From assembly GCA_026397915.1 (NCBI GenBank), contig JAPLTX010000014.1, forward strand, positions 124,001 to 188,000: a stretch of DNA of 64,000 nt, given 5' to 3'. The DNA comes from Verrucomicrobiota bacterium (lineage in GTDB: Bacteria; Verrucomicrobiota; Verrucomicrobiia; CAIQCK01). The notes below the pieces were generated by a model. The model saw nothing but the letters and a program-made list of their open reading frames with translations. It did no database searches and was not told the origin of the DNA. Of this stretch, positions 19,101 through 26,265 are shown piece after piece. The position numbers and the translations under genes were made by a program. Every line of letters begins with the position of its first letter. Within the stretch, counting starts at the first letter, position 1.

Positions 19101-20458
19101 GAATTGTCGAGGACCAGACCGAGGTTATTTCCCGGTTCCGTGGAGATGGAACTCTCACCTACGTCAATGATGTCTATTGCCGCTTTTTCGGAAAGCCGGA
19201 TCAGGAACTTGTTGGAAGCAAGTGGCACCCTGTGGCCGTTCCCGAAGATTTGCCGGGGATAGAAGAGAAACTGCGCACCTTGTCTCCGTCCAATCCGGTC
19301 GTGGCGATTGAGAACCGCGTCTGTTCCGGAAGCGGGCAGGTGCGCTGGATGCAGTTTGTCAACCGGGCGTTTTTCGACGCACAAGGGCGTCTCACCGAAG
19401 TGCAGGCCGTGGGACGCGACATCACCGAGCGCAAGTGCGCCGAGGCCGCGTTGCGCGAAAGCCAAGAGCGATACAGTTCGCTCATCAACAACCTCAATGT
19501 CGGCGTGTATCGGAGCACGGTGGAGTCCGGCGGGTGTTTCCTCCAAGCAAATCCCGCGTTGGCCCGAATGCACGGCTGCGATTCCGTGGAGGAAATGCTG
19601 CAAACCAAAGTCGTGAACCTCTACGCAAACCCGGCTGACCGGGAAGTGTTTGTCGCCAACCTGTTGCGCGCCGGCTCTGTGACAAGTCATGAAGTGCGAC
19701 TGAAGAAAAAGGACGGCACCGCTCTCTACTGCGCCGTGACCGCCACGGCGCATCACGGTCCTGACGGAAGAGCGGAGTGGATTGACGGCATCGTGGAAGA
19801 CATCACCGAGCGCAAACGGCTGGAGGACCAGTTGCTGGAGATCAGCGAACGCGAGCAACGCCGCATCGGCCGGGACCTCCACGACGGTCTCTGCCAACAT
19901 TTGGCGGGCGTCGGCTTCATGAGCAAGGTGCTGGCCAAAAAACTTGCTGACACCGCCCCCGCCGAGGCGGCCGACGCCAGGACGGTGGCGAACCTGATTC
20001 GCCAGGCGATCGCTGATGCGCGCGGGATCGCCGCCGGCCTTCATCCGATAAAGACGGAAGCCAACAGCGCCATGGTCGCCTTGCAGGGGTTGGCCGACAA
20101 CCTCAAGAACATGTTCAGGGTCCAGTGCGTTTTCATCTGCGGTCCGCCCGTGCTCATCGAAGACAACAACGCGGCGACCCATCTTTACCGCATCGCGCAG
20201 GAAGCAGTGAACAACGCCATCCGCCATGGCAAGGCCAGACACGTGTGGATGACGCTTGCCGAGACGGATCGTCACATCACGCTCACCGTCAAAGATGACG
20301 GCAAAGGTGTGCCCCAGCCGCTGCCCGCCACCCGCGGCATCGGCATAGACATCATGAACCACCGCGCGCGGCTGATTGGAGGCACGCTCAACATTTGCCG
20401 CGCGCCGGAAGGGGGAACGATCCTGACCTGTTCGTTCCCGAAGAAGACCGCAGCCTGA
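16187..20458 (+). CDS. Multi-PAS sensor histidine kinase (NarL/LuxR-type, HisKA_3)
   Basis: A 1423-residue membrane-bound sensor kinase. Two membrane segments (about 15-37 and 155-180) flank a periplasmic or CHASE8-like domain, followed by HAMP (about 180-235). Then come a PAS domain, a GAF domain (about 395-560) and five more PAS domains. Each PAS ends in a DITERK- or DVTEQK-type PAC signature, six in all. The transmitter is of the HisKA_3 type: RDLHDGLCQHL has the phosphorylatable His1232, and the ATPase domain has EAVNNAIRHG and DDGKGV. Such kinases pair with NarL/FixJ regulators, and one is encoded 14 bp downstream. The start has AAGGAG 12 bp upstream. The stimulus is unknown. Confidence 0.93.
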   Translation: MRKFQNLPIKWKLTLAMLLTSMIAVLLLGSALFLAGMLHMRNLQVQETAGLAVIVGGNCAGALENRDVKAAQKELGEIAANPTIEDACLYTSDGRLLARYTRDNLSPQPPPPAHKDGESFVGDRLRLYRPVKHDGKVVGTIYLQVNTWIMWARLKSYIGMGIMVMGISMLVALIVASRLQRFFSSPILELARVAHAITERKDFSQRAVKLSNDETGLLTDAFNRMLGIVQEHDSGSRATQSRLEKRVAERTVELRKANESLRESEERLRAVFEQAMDGFLLADVETKRFSLSNPRMCQMLGYSADELKKLTVSNIHPAEDVLWITEMFARQAAGETAVAPEVPVRRKDGIVFYADISARSLTVDGRQCLFGIFRDITERKQAKEALQHRLEIEQLVASASSRFANTASPEVDAVINEVLASLGRLTRTDRCFLFSVSDDLTIADNTHEWCVSGVRPQIGQLRNVPTAAFPWYLERLRGGEPLLLPRTADLPPEAEAERRLLQSSNVQSVILVPIRHAGKLVGFIGCDAVRAERVWSDEDVRLLRTIGELITDTLARLRVGEALREREERLQAVLGNSRDVAYRRNLQINRYDFFSPAVEKVTGYSAKELIGKGLDFVLNRVHPDDLLAVKHALEEAQAGEVMNGIAEYRFKHKDGSYRWLSDRFTIVKDADGRPLYWVGVSRDVTEQKQMEEALLDSEDRYRSLFATSMDAVLLATVDGGIIAANKAACLMFGLTEEELTSVGRNGIVDVSDPRLQAAAEERDRTGRFYGELTFIRSDGTKFPAEVSSVVFRVQKGESRASIVIRDITERKRAEEALKALNETLEHRVVERTAALQQRETELKEAQRVAHVGNWSWEVKTGEVTWSEELYRIYGRDPNLPVPRFQEHSQIFTAESLARRNAAAEETIRTGAPYELDLEIVRPDGTRRWITAHGEAVRDADGRVVRLRGTAQDITERKRAEEALRQSEERYRGIVEDQTEVISRFRGDGTLTYVNDVYCRFFGKPDQELVGSKWHPVAVPEDLPGIEEKLRTLSPSNPVVAIENRVCSGSGQVRWMQFVNRAFFDAQGRLTEVQAVGRDITERKCAEAALRESQERYSSLINNLNVGVYRSTVESGGCFLQANPALARMHGCDSVEEMLQTKVVNLYANPADREVFVANLLRAGSVTSHEVRLKKKDGTALYCAVTATAHHGPDGRAEWIDGIVEDITERKRLEDQLLEISEREQRRIGRDLHDGLCQHLAGVGFMSKVLAKKLADTAPAEAADARTVANLIRQAIADARGIAAGLHPIKTEANSAMVALQGLADNLKNMFRVQCVFICGPPVLIEDNNAATHLYRIAQEAVNNAIRHGKARHVWMTLAETDRHITLTVKDDGKGVPQPLPATRGIGIDIMNHRARLIGGTLNICRAPEGGTILTCSFPKKTAA

Positions 20459-20472
20459 ACGGAGTATCCATC

Positions 20473-21150
20473 ATGCCACAAGCCAGAAAGCAGACACGGA
20501 ATCGCAAGGCCAACGTCCTCATTGTGGACGACCACCCCATTGCGCGCCAGGGCCTCGCTCAATTGATCAATCAGGAGCCGGATCTGCATGTTGGCGCCGA
20601 CGTGGAAAACGCGGTGCAGGCGCTGGAGGCGATCAAATCCCTCAAGCCCGACCTCGCCATTGTGGACATCACACTCAAGGATGGCAGTGGCCTTGAGTTG
20701 ATCAAGGACATCAAGGCCCAGTTTGCGAGTTTGCCGACGCTGGTGTTTTCCATGCACGACGAGTCGCTCTTCGCGGAGCGGGCGTTGGAAGCCGGCGCGC
20801 TCGGCTATGTCATGAAAGAGGAGCCGACCGAGACCATTATCGTTGCCATCCGCCGCGTCCTCGACGGGGACATCTATCTCAGCAAACAGATGATCGATCG
20901 GTTGCTGAAAAAGGTGGGAAATGCCCACGGCCAAGCCGTGCAATCGCCGATTCAAGTGCTCACCGACCGTCAGTTTGAGATTTTCAACCTTTACGGCCAG
21001 GGCAAGCGCACGCGTGAAATCGCCGAACTCCTGCATGTGAGTCAAAAGACCGTCGAGTCACACCGCGCGAATATCATGAAAAAGCTGAACATCCAAGGGG
21101 CACCCGAACTGGCGCGGTATGCCTGTCAGTGGGGCAACTCCGGGGCTTGA
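20473..21150 (+). CDS. NarL/FixJ-family response regulator
   Basis: Partner of the upstream kinase. The 225-residue product starts at the ATG at 20473, preceded by GGAG with 8 bp spacing; an earlier in-frame ATG would extend into the kinase gene. The receiver domain has the acidic pair Asp19-Asp20, the phospho-acceptor Asp65 in LAIVDITLKDG and the conserved Lys in GYVMKEE. The C-terminal LuxR-type helix-turn-helix is LTDRQFEIFNLYGQGK...ELLHVSQKTVESHRANIMKKL. It should bind DNA as a phosphorylated dimer. A 45-bp element present at both ends of this module is a candidate target. Confidence 0.95.
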   Translation: MPQARKQTRNRKANVLIVDDHPIARQGLAQLINQEPDLHVGADVENAVQALEAIKSLKPDLAIVDITLKDGSGLELIKDIKAQFASLPTLVFSMHDESLFAERALEAGALGYVMKEEPTETIIVAIRRVLDGDIYLSKQMIDRLLKKVGNAHGQAVQSPIQVLTDRQFEIFNLYGQGKRTREIAELLHVSQKTVESHRANIMKKLNIQGAPELARYACQWGNSGA

Positions 21151-21170
21151 AGCGCCACAACGACCTCCGC

Positions 21171-21215
21171 AAGCGTAGGGGTTTCTCCTATGCCAAAATA
21201 GGGGAGTCTCCCAAT
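21171..21215. promoter_or_regulatory. 45-bp conserved element, copy B
   Basis: The counterpart of copy A (36 of 45 bases identical). Its core CTCCTAT...ATAGGGGAG is a better inverted repeat than that of copy A. It starts 21 bp after the response-regulator stop and lies 244 bp upstream of the 189-residue ORF. It may control that gene, or act in a regulon with copy A. Confidence 0.55.
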
Positions 21216-21306
21216 TGCCGATTTTCGATCCGTCGGGTAAAGTTCTCCACGAAGACTGAGAGGTATGGAAGAAATGAACAGGGAAAATGCCTCGCAGTGC
21301 TGGTGG

Positions 21307-21364
21307 CTCGCTCGGCGGGCAGTGGCAGCGCCCCGCGGGGGGAAGTCGCTGCCGCTGAAGCGAG
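21307..21364 (+). other. Two-tier hairpin in leader of the 189-residue ORF
   Basis: CTCGCT (21307-21312) pairs with AGCGAG (21359-21364), and inside it GGCAGCG (21324-21330) pairs with CGCTGCC (21347-21353). It lies in the 309-bp gene-free interval 21151-21459, which otherwise holds element copy B and a second hairpin. A structured leader or small RNA is possible. Confidence 0.35.
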
Positions 21365-21394
21365 ACGCTGTAGTGGGTTGATCGCCTGAGGATG

Positions 21395-21437
21395 GCGGCA
21401 GGAAGCGGAAGATGCAAAGGGGAACGCTTCCTGCCGC
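21395..21437 (+). other. 13-bp perfect hairpin before the 189-residue ORF
   Basis: The arms 21395-21407 and 21425-21437 are perfectly complementary (GCGGCAGGAAGCG with its reverse complement). The 17-nt loop contains an AAGGGGAA, Shine-Dalgarno-like, stretch. The hairpin ends 22 bp before the ATG at 21460. It has no T-run, so it is more likely a leader RNA structure or protein-binding palindrome than a terminator. Confidence 0.4.
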
Positions 21438-21459
21438 GCTGGCGCGTTAGGAACGGCGT

Positions 21460-22029
21460 ATGATTTTGTGGCACAATCTTCAGCAAGAGCAGAAAGACGA
21501 GCATTTCAAGAGCTTTCAGACGGAATCCAGCAGCGACAAGATTCACTGCCTGTTGCTGTATGAAGACCGGCACGCTGACGTGGAAGACCTGGCGCTGAAC
21601 GAGGCTTTTTGGAATGAGCATCGCGTGCTGACGGATGACCATTGCGTCTGTATCGGCGTGAAGGATCCACCGCCCTCCACCAACGGGGCGAGCAAGAAAA
21701 ACGGAGCGGCGACCCAGCTGATTGGATTGTTTGGATGTGCCCCCACAGATTTGCCCTGCCTGGTGGTGTGTCAGATGCTCCGGTGGTCCAACGCCATGCG
21801 CCACATGGTGGTGCCGCTGGCGAGTGGCTCAACCCGCGAAGCCGGCCGTCCTGAAACCGAAAAACTTTTGAAACGCCTCGCCCAAGACATGCATAACATG
21901 CTCATCAATCATCTTCCTGATGGCTACTTCTTATACACCGGCATCGAGTATTCGCTCGGCGAGTTGACCTCCAGACGCGGACTCGTCGCCGCGCAAGCCA
22001 TTTGGAGCAGCCTGAAAGAAGCCTCCTGA
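21460..22029 (+). CDS. Hypothetical protein, 189 residues
   Basis: I do not recognise this protein. It has no signal peptide or membrane segment, so it is probably cytoplasmic. It is rich in polar residues at the N terminus (MILWHNLQQEQKDEHFKS), with a glycine- and cysteine-containing hydrophobic middle (QLIGLFGCAPTDLPCLVVCQM). The C-terminal half is helical, with ETEKLLKRLAQDMHNML. An AGGA-type ribosome-binding site precedes the ATG. Its placement behind the two-component pair and element copy B suggests that it may be a regulated output of that system; this is inference. It is convergent with the 83-residue gene at 22064. Confidence 0.6.
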   Translation: MILWHNLQQEQKDEHFKSFQTESSSDKIHCLLLYEDRHADVEDLALNEAFWNEHRVLTDDHCVCIGVKDPPPSTNGASKKNGAATQLIGLFGCAPTDLPCLVVCQMLRWSNAMRHMVVPLASGSTREAGRPETEKLLKRLAQDMHNMLINHLPDGYFLYTGIEYSLGELTSRRGLVAAQAIWSSLKEAS

Positions 22030-22063
22030 GTTAGTCACCCCCTGCACACCGCCCGCCCCGCCA

Positions 22064-22315
22064 CTACTGGTTGTCATCAGACTTGGATGCCGATTCCTGA
22101 CGCCAGCGCCGCCACGTGGTCCGATACTTTGCCACCCAATCCACCAACGCGCGTTCGAATCCGATGTCCTGTCCCGCTTTCTCGCTCTCCAACCACTTGT
22201 GGCGGAGGATTTCTTCGCGCTCGGCGATAAATTCCTTATACAGTGAAGTCTGCTTGACCCAGTCGTCCGACTCGACCTCCTGGCCTCTGCCCGGTTTATT
22301 GCTGTCGTCGTCCAT
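22064..22315 (-). CDS. Small hypothetical protein, 83 residues
   Basis: A short, highly charged, soluble protein preceded by a good ribosome-binding site (GAGGATT). The central part EEILRHKWLESEKAGQDIG, followed by FERALVDWVAKYRTTW, has regularly placed aromatic and histidine residues, as in a compact helical domain. Similar short segments occur in several bacterial proteins of unknown role, but I cannot name the family with confidence. It lies 122 bp downstream of parA on the same strand and could be its last operon partner. Confidence 0.6.
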   Translation of the reverse strand: MDDDSNKPGRGQEVESDDWVKQTSLYKEFIAEREEILRHKWLESEKAGQDIGFERALVDWVAKYRTTWRRWRQESASKSDDNQ

Positions 22316-22437
22316 AATCCTCGTTCACCTCTCGCCGAAGCGAACCGCAACTTCTGCTGAAAACACTATCAGAATGTTTCAACCCGCGCAACCAACTTGC
22401 GCTGATTGTCGAGGTCGCCCCTCGGCAAAAACGGAGA

Positions 22438-23316
22438 TCAAACCGCTGCCGGATTCGACGGCGGCACCGCGACAGAAGCGGCGGGCGCGGGTTCGGCGGC
22501 GGGCGGCGCGACGACCACGGCTGCTGCTGCGATCTTTTCCGCTGCCTCCCGCCGTTTCAAAAACTCCTTTGCCAACGCCGTGTAGGCCGTCGCGCCGGCG
22601 GAATGCTTGTCGTAATGAATGATCGGTTTGCCGAAGCTCGGCGCTTCGCTCAGTCGCACAGTGCGCGGGATGACAGTCTTAAAGACCTTGTCCGCAAAAT
22701 GTTTGCGGACTTCCTCAACCACCTGATGCGCGAGGTTGGTGCGGCCGTCGAACATCGTCATCACGATGCCCTCCACATCCAGCGCGGGGTTGGCGCCGCT
22801 GCTGCGCAAGTGCTCCACCACCCGCAGGATCACCGTCAGCCCTTCCAGCGCGTAGTATTCGCATTGCAGCGCGATGACAATGCGATCCACGCCGACCAGC
22901 GCGTTCATCGTCAGGACGCCGAGCGATGGCGGGCAATCCACAAGAATGAAATCATACGTGCCCGCCGCCTTGATCGGCTCGACGGCCGTCTTGAACCGCT
23001 CCAAAAAACGCTCCGCGCGCGGCACGTCCACCTCCGCCGCCGCGAGGTCCTCCTCGCTCGGAATGAGGTCGAGGTTTGGGAACTCCGTCTGCCGGATGAG
23101 CGCGGTCAGCGGCTGGCCGTTGAGCAGCGCGTCATAGACGCTGTGGCCTTCGAGCTTCTCCTGCCCCAGCCCGCTGGTGGCGTTAGCCTGCGGATCGAAA
23201 TCAATGACGAGCACGCGCTTGCCCGCATCGGCAAGGCAGGCCGCCAGACTGACGACCGTCGTCGTCTTGCCGACACCGCCCTTCTGGTTGGCGAAAGCGA
23301 ATGATTGGGTTGGCAC
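22438..23316 (-). CDS. parA: ParA/Soj-type chromosome partitioning ATPase
   Basis: ParA ATPases position chromosomes or cargo with a ParB-type partner. The deviant Walker A motif KGGVGKTT is at residues 12-19, Walker A' is VDCPPSLG and Walker B-like VIDFDPQ is at about 38-44. The 292 residues include an unusual 35-residue Ala/Pro/Val-rich tail (from about EKIAAAAVVV) beyond the usual Soj end. The start is GTG at 23316, directly at the ParA first strand; an alternative ATG at 23324 is in another frame. No parB is next to it, so it may be the chromosomal Soj with a distant partner or an orphan ParA. It is divergent from mazG across a perfect palindrome that supplies its promoter. Confidence 0.93.
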   Translation of the reverse strand: MPTQSFAFANQKGGVGKTTTVVSLAACLADAGKRVLVIDFDPQANATSGLGQEKLEGHSVYDALLNGQPLTALIRQTEFPNLDLIPSEEDLAAAEVDVPRAERFLERFKTAVEPIKAAGTYDFILVDCPPSLGVLTMNALVGVDRIVIALQCEYYALEGLTVILRVVEHLRSSGANPALDVEGIVMTMFDGRTNLAHQVVEEVRKHFADKVFKTVIPRTVRLSEAPSFGKPIIHYDKHSAGATAYTALAKEFLKRREAAEKIAAAAVVVAPPAAEPAPAASVAVPPSNPAAV

Positions 23317-23322
23317 GCGCGC

Positions 23323-23350
23323 ATGCTAGAGGTCGCCGCTCAAAGTTCAA
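23323..23350 (-). promoter_or_regulatory. Putative parA promoter in the left palindrome arm
   Basis: Read on the minus strand, TTGAAC and TAGCAT are 16 bp apart, and the -10 ends 6 bp before the GTG of parA. The transcript would start at or very near the start codon, giving a leaderless mRNA. This is the mirror image of the mazG promoter. Confidence 0.45.
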
Positions 23351-23386
23351 CCACGTTTTATGCCCCACGTCTTACGTTTTACGTGG

Positions 23387-23414
23387 TTGAACTTTGAGCG
23401 GCGACCTCTAGCAT
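23387..23414 (+). promoter_or_regulatory. Putative mazG promoter in the right palindrome arm
   Basis: TTGAAC (23387-23392) and TAGCAT (23409-23414) are 16 bp apart. The -10 box ends 6 bp before the mazG ATG, again predicting a leaderless transcript. No Shine-Dalgarno sequence precedes either gene. Confidence 0.45.
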
Positions 23415-23420
23415 GTCGCC

Positions 23421-24209
23421 ATGCCGCGACAACACACGCAGATCAGGCGCTTGCTCGACATCATGGCCCGGCTCCGCGCGCCGGGCGGTTGCCCTTGGGA
23501 CCGCCAGCAGTCGCACGCATCCATCAAACACAACGTCATCGAGGAAGCCTACGAGGTCGTGGACGCCATCGAGTCGCGCGACGACGCGGACCTGGTGGAG
23601 GAACTCGGCGACTTGCTGTTGCAGGTGGTCTTCCACGCGCAGATGGCGAAGGAGAAGAAGCGGTTCGATTTCGAGGACGTGGCGCGGGCCATCGCCGACA
23701 AGCTTGTGTCGCGGCATCCGCACGTTTTCGGCAGCCGCAAGCTGCGCACCGCCGGCCAGGTGCTCGACCAGTGGCACAAGCTCAAGCACGCCGAGAAGAA
23801 GCACAAGCGCCCCTCCGTCACCGACGGCGTGCCGCGGCATCTGCCGGCGTTGATGCGCGCGCAGGACGTGCAGAAGAAGGTCGCCCGCGTCGGCTTCGAC
23901 TGGAGCCGCGCCGGCGAGGTGCTCGACAAGATCGAGGAGGAGATTCGCGAGCTGCGCCACGAGATCAAGCGCGGCGACCGCCGCAAGACCGCGGAGGAAC
24001 TCGGCGACCTGATGTTCGCGCTGGTGAACCTCGCTCGGTTCCAGAAGTTCAACGCGGAAGACCTGCTGAACCAATGCACGAAGAAGTTCGCGGCGCGGTT
24101 CCGCAAGGTGGAGACCGCGCTGGCCGCGCGCGGCAAGCAGCCGCAAGACTCCACGCTGGAGGAGATGGAAGCGGAGTGGCAGAAGGCGAAGGGGAAACGG
24201 AAACGGTGA
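23421..24209 (+). CDS. mazG: Nucleoside triphosphate pyrophosphohydrolase MazG
   Basis: MazG hydrolyses NTPs and dNTPs to monophosphates and pyrophosphate, cleaning damaged nucleotides and influencing stress responses. The 262-residue protein has two tandem MazG domains. The first opens with APGGCPWDRQQSH and carries the metal-binding EEAYEVVDAI and EELGDLLLQVVFHAQ. The second has KIEEEIRELRHE and EELGDLMFALVNLAR. HPHVFG and QWHKLKHAEK lie between them. The length and motif order match Escherichia coli MazG. The ATG is 5 bp outside the palindrome. Its TGA overlaps the GTG start of the MFS transporter by 4 bp. Confidence 0.95.
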   Translation: MPRQHTQIRRLLDIMARLRAPGGCPWDRQQSHASIKHNVIEEAYEVVDAIESRDDADLVEELGDLLLQVVFHAQMAKEKKRFDFEDVARAIADKLVSRHPHVFGSRKLRTAGQVLDQWHKLKHAEKKHKRPSVTDGVPRHLPALMRAQDVQKKVARVGFDWSRAGEVLDKIEEEIRELRHEIKRGDRRKTAEELGDLMFALVNLARFQKFNAEDLLNQCTKKFAARFRKVETALAARGKQPQDSTLEEMEAEWQKAKGKRKR

Positions 24210-25486
24210 CCGCTCCGTTGGAACACAGCGGCTCTTCAAAGCCGACGCGGGCGCGCTACGTGGCGCTGGTCTTCACGCTCCTGCTGGCGGCGGTGGCTTA
24301 TCTCGACCGTGTCTGCATCTCCACGTCGGCCACGGCGATCAAATCGGACCTGCATCTGAGCGATTCGCAGATGGGCTACGTGTTCAGCGCGTTTACGTTC
24401 GCTTACGCGTTGTTCGAGGTGCCAAGCGGCTGGCTGGCGGACCGGTTCGGCGCGCGGCTGATGCTGACGCGGATCGTGTTGTGGTGGTCGCTGATGACGG
24501 CGGCGACAGGTTGGGTTGGCGGATTCACAACGCTGTTTCTGACACGGCTGCTCTTCGGCATGGGCGAGGCGGGAACGTATCCAAGTATCTCGTGCGTCTA
24601 TGCCCGCTGGCTGCCGGAGCGGATGCGCGGGCGGGCGTTCGGCGCGGTGGTGATGACCGGGCCGTTCGCCGGGGCGATCACGCAGCCACTGGTGGTGACG
24701 CTGCTCGGCGCGGTGAGCTGGCGGCGGTGCTTTGAAATCTTCGGCCTCGTTGGTGTGGTCTGGGCGGTGGCGTGGTATCGGTGGTTTCGCGACGACCCTC
24801 ATCGCCACCGCTCGGTGAACGCTGGCGAACTGGCGCTGATCGGCGAGCCGAAGCCTGCTGGCGAGACGCATCCCGCCGTGCCGTGGTCGCGGCTGCTGCG
24901 CAGTCGCAGTTTGGCGCTGCTGTGCCTGATGTATTTCAGCATGATCTACGGCTGGTATTTCTACTTCACGTGGCTGCCGTCGTATCTGCAACGGGCGCGC
25001 GGTTTCAATCTCCAACAAGCCGGCTGGCTCTCGGCGCTGCCGCTGATCGGCATCGGCGCGGGCGTGATGGCGGGCGGCTGGCTGAGCGACGTGCTGTGTC
25101 GGCGCTGGGGCGCGCGGGCGGGCCGGCGTCTACCCGCGATGGTCGGCCTGCCGCTGGCGGCGTGCGCGGTTGTCGGCGTGATCGCGACTGCGTCGCCGTT
25201 CGGCGCGGTGGTGATGTTTGTGACGGCCGGCGCGCTGGCGGCGTTGGCGATGGCGCCGTCGTGGGCGGTTTGTCTGGACATCGGCAAACGACACGCAGGT
25301 GTGGTCAGCGGGGCGATGAACATGTTCGGCAATTTCGGCGGCACGCTCAGCGGCGTGGCGGTGGGCTGGTGTCTGGATGATTGGCATTCGTGGAACGCGC
25401 CGCTCTACTCGATCGCGGTGTTTTACCTTGTGGCGGCGGCTTGCTGGCTCGGCATTGATCCGGAGAAACCCATCGCGGACGACTGA
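24206..25486 (+). CDS. MFS transporter, anion:cation symporter (ACS)-like
   Basis: A 426-residue inner-membrane transporter with about 12 membrane segments. The start is taken as GTG at 24206, overlapping the mazG stop as GTGA; the frame is open farther upstream, but that part is only the mazG shadow. Typical features are YLDRVCIS in helix 1, the GWLADRFGARLML loop 2-3 motif and FGMGEAGTYPSISCVYARWLPERMRGRAFG, which resembles hexuronate, galactonate or glucarate transporters of the ACS family. A sugar-acid substrate is an inference, but it would fit the neighbouring glycan loci. The coupling to mazG may be only positional. Confidence 0.88.
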   Translation: MTAPLEHSGSSKPTRARYVALVFTLLLAAVAYLDRVCISTSATAIKSDLHLSDSQMGYVFSAFTFAYALFEVPSGWLADRFGARLMLTRIVLWWSLMTAATGWVGGFTTLFLTRLLFGMGEAGTYPSISCVYARWLPERMRGRAFGAVVMTGPFAGAITQPLVVTLLGAVSWRRCFEIFGLVGVVWAVAWYRWFRDDPHRHRSVNAGELALIGEPKPAGETHPAVPWSRLLRSRSLALLCLMYFSMIYGWYFYFTWLPSYLQRARGFNLQQAGWLSALPLIGIGAGVMAGGWLSDVLCRRWGARAGRRLPAMVGLPLAACAVVGVIATASPFGAVVMFVTAGALAALAMAPSWAVCLDIGKRHAGVVSGAMNMFGNFGGTLSGVAVGWCLDDWHSWNAPLYSIAVFYLVAAACWLGIDPEKPIADD

Positions 25487-25574
25487 GCGGAGAAACGGCT
25501 TGCCCTCGTCGGTATGAAGTTCTTGAAACACCAAAGCCGGCCATGATATGCCACGGCCAAGAAGGAGCCGACTC

Positions 25575-26189
25575 ATGTCAAACCCAACCATTCCTCCCTT
25601 GATCTCAAACACGTCTGCCGCACCAGCCACCTCCGCGCTCGCCATTTGGAGTCTGGTGCTGGGCATCCTGAGCTTCTGCGGTGGGTGCATCACCGGCGTG
25701 CCCGCCATCATCCTGGGCATCCTCGCGCTGACCAAGATCAACAAGCCGCCGGCAGCTTTGAAGGGGCAGGGGCTGGCCATCGCTGGGTTGGTGACGGGCG
25801 CGGTCGGTGCGTTATTCGGGACGGCTGTTCTTGCCGGCTTGTTGTTTCCGGCCGTAGCACAAGCCCGCGTCGCGGCTCATAGAGCTGCGTGCGTCAACAA
25901 CGTCAAGCAGATCATGCTGGCTTCGCACCAGTATGCCACCGACAACAATGACACGTTGCCGCAGTCGCTGGACCAGTTGAAACGGTATCTGGGCGACAAG
26001 GCGTTGATCTGCCGCGCCGCCGAAGGCCAAGCCGGAACATGCTACGAGATCGTCGCGCCGGGACGGAAACTGGCCGAGGTTGCCGAGCCGGCCAAGACCG
26101 TCTTCGTTCGCGAGACGCAGGCGCGACATGGCGGTCGTCGCGCCGTCGGCTACGTGGACGGGCACGTTGAGATGAAGCAGGATCCGTGA
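25575..26189 (+). CDS. DUF4190 membrane protein with pseudopilin-like C terminus
   Basis: A 204-residue protein starting at the ATG at 25575, which has GAAGGAG 7 bp upstream; an in-frame start at 25548 lacks this. Two membrane segments (about 20-52 and 65-95) match the DUF4190 pattern of Gly-rich hydrophobic pairs (WSLVLGILSFCGG, LAIAGLVTGAVGALFG). Behind them lies RAACVNNVKQIMLASHQYA, the start of a type II secretion pseudopilin-like helix, and near the end VGYVDGHVEM, the H-x-DG-type signature common in PVC bacteria. It probably displays a soluble domain at the outer face of the inner membrane. Its exact role is unknown. Confidence 0.8.
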   Translation: MSNPTIPPLISNTSAAPATSALAIWSLVLGILSFCGGCITGVPAIILGILALTKINKPPAALKGQGLAIAGLVTGAVGALFGTAVLAGLLFPAVAQARVAAHRAACVNNVKQIMLASHQYATDNNDTLPQSLDQLKRYLGDKALICRAAEGQAGTCYEIVAPGRKLAEVAEPAKTVFVRETQARHGGRRAVGYVDGHVEMKQDP

Positions 26190-26265
26190 TTTGTCTGTCA
26201 CTCCAAAGACTGTCGCCCGGCTTCGAGGTTGCGTCGCGGAGGCTCTCCTGCCAAACTAGGGTGCT

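Larger units (their letters stand above)
23322..23415. repeat. Perfect 35-bp inverted repeat between parA and mazG
   Basis: Arms 23322-23356 and 23381-23415 are perfect reverse complements separated by 24 bp. Each arm ends exactly 5 bp before a start codon (GTG of parA, ATG of mazG). The loop holds a second copy of the ACGTTTTA octamer. The element fills almost the entire intergenic region and could form a cruciform or a very stable RNA hairpin. Confidence 0.95.

Noticed and set aside
18710..20362. 550-residue minus-strand frame opposite the kinase
   Set aside because: It is antisense to confirmed PAS and kinase motifs and has no domain of its own.
23360..24205. N-terminal extension of the MFS transporter frame
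   Set aside because: It overlaps mazG in another frame and encodes only low-complexity Arg/Ala sequence; GTG at 24206 fits the membrane topology.
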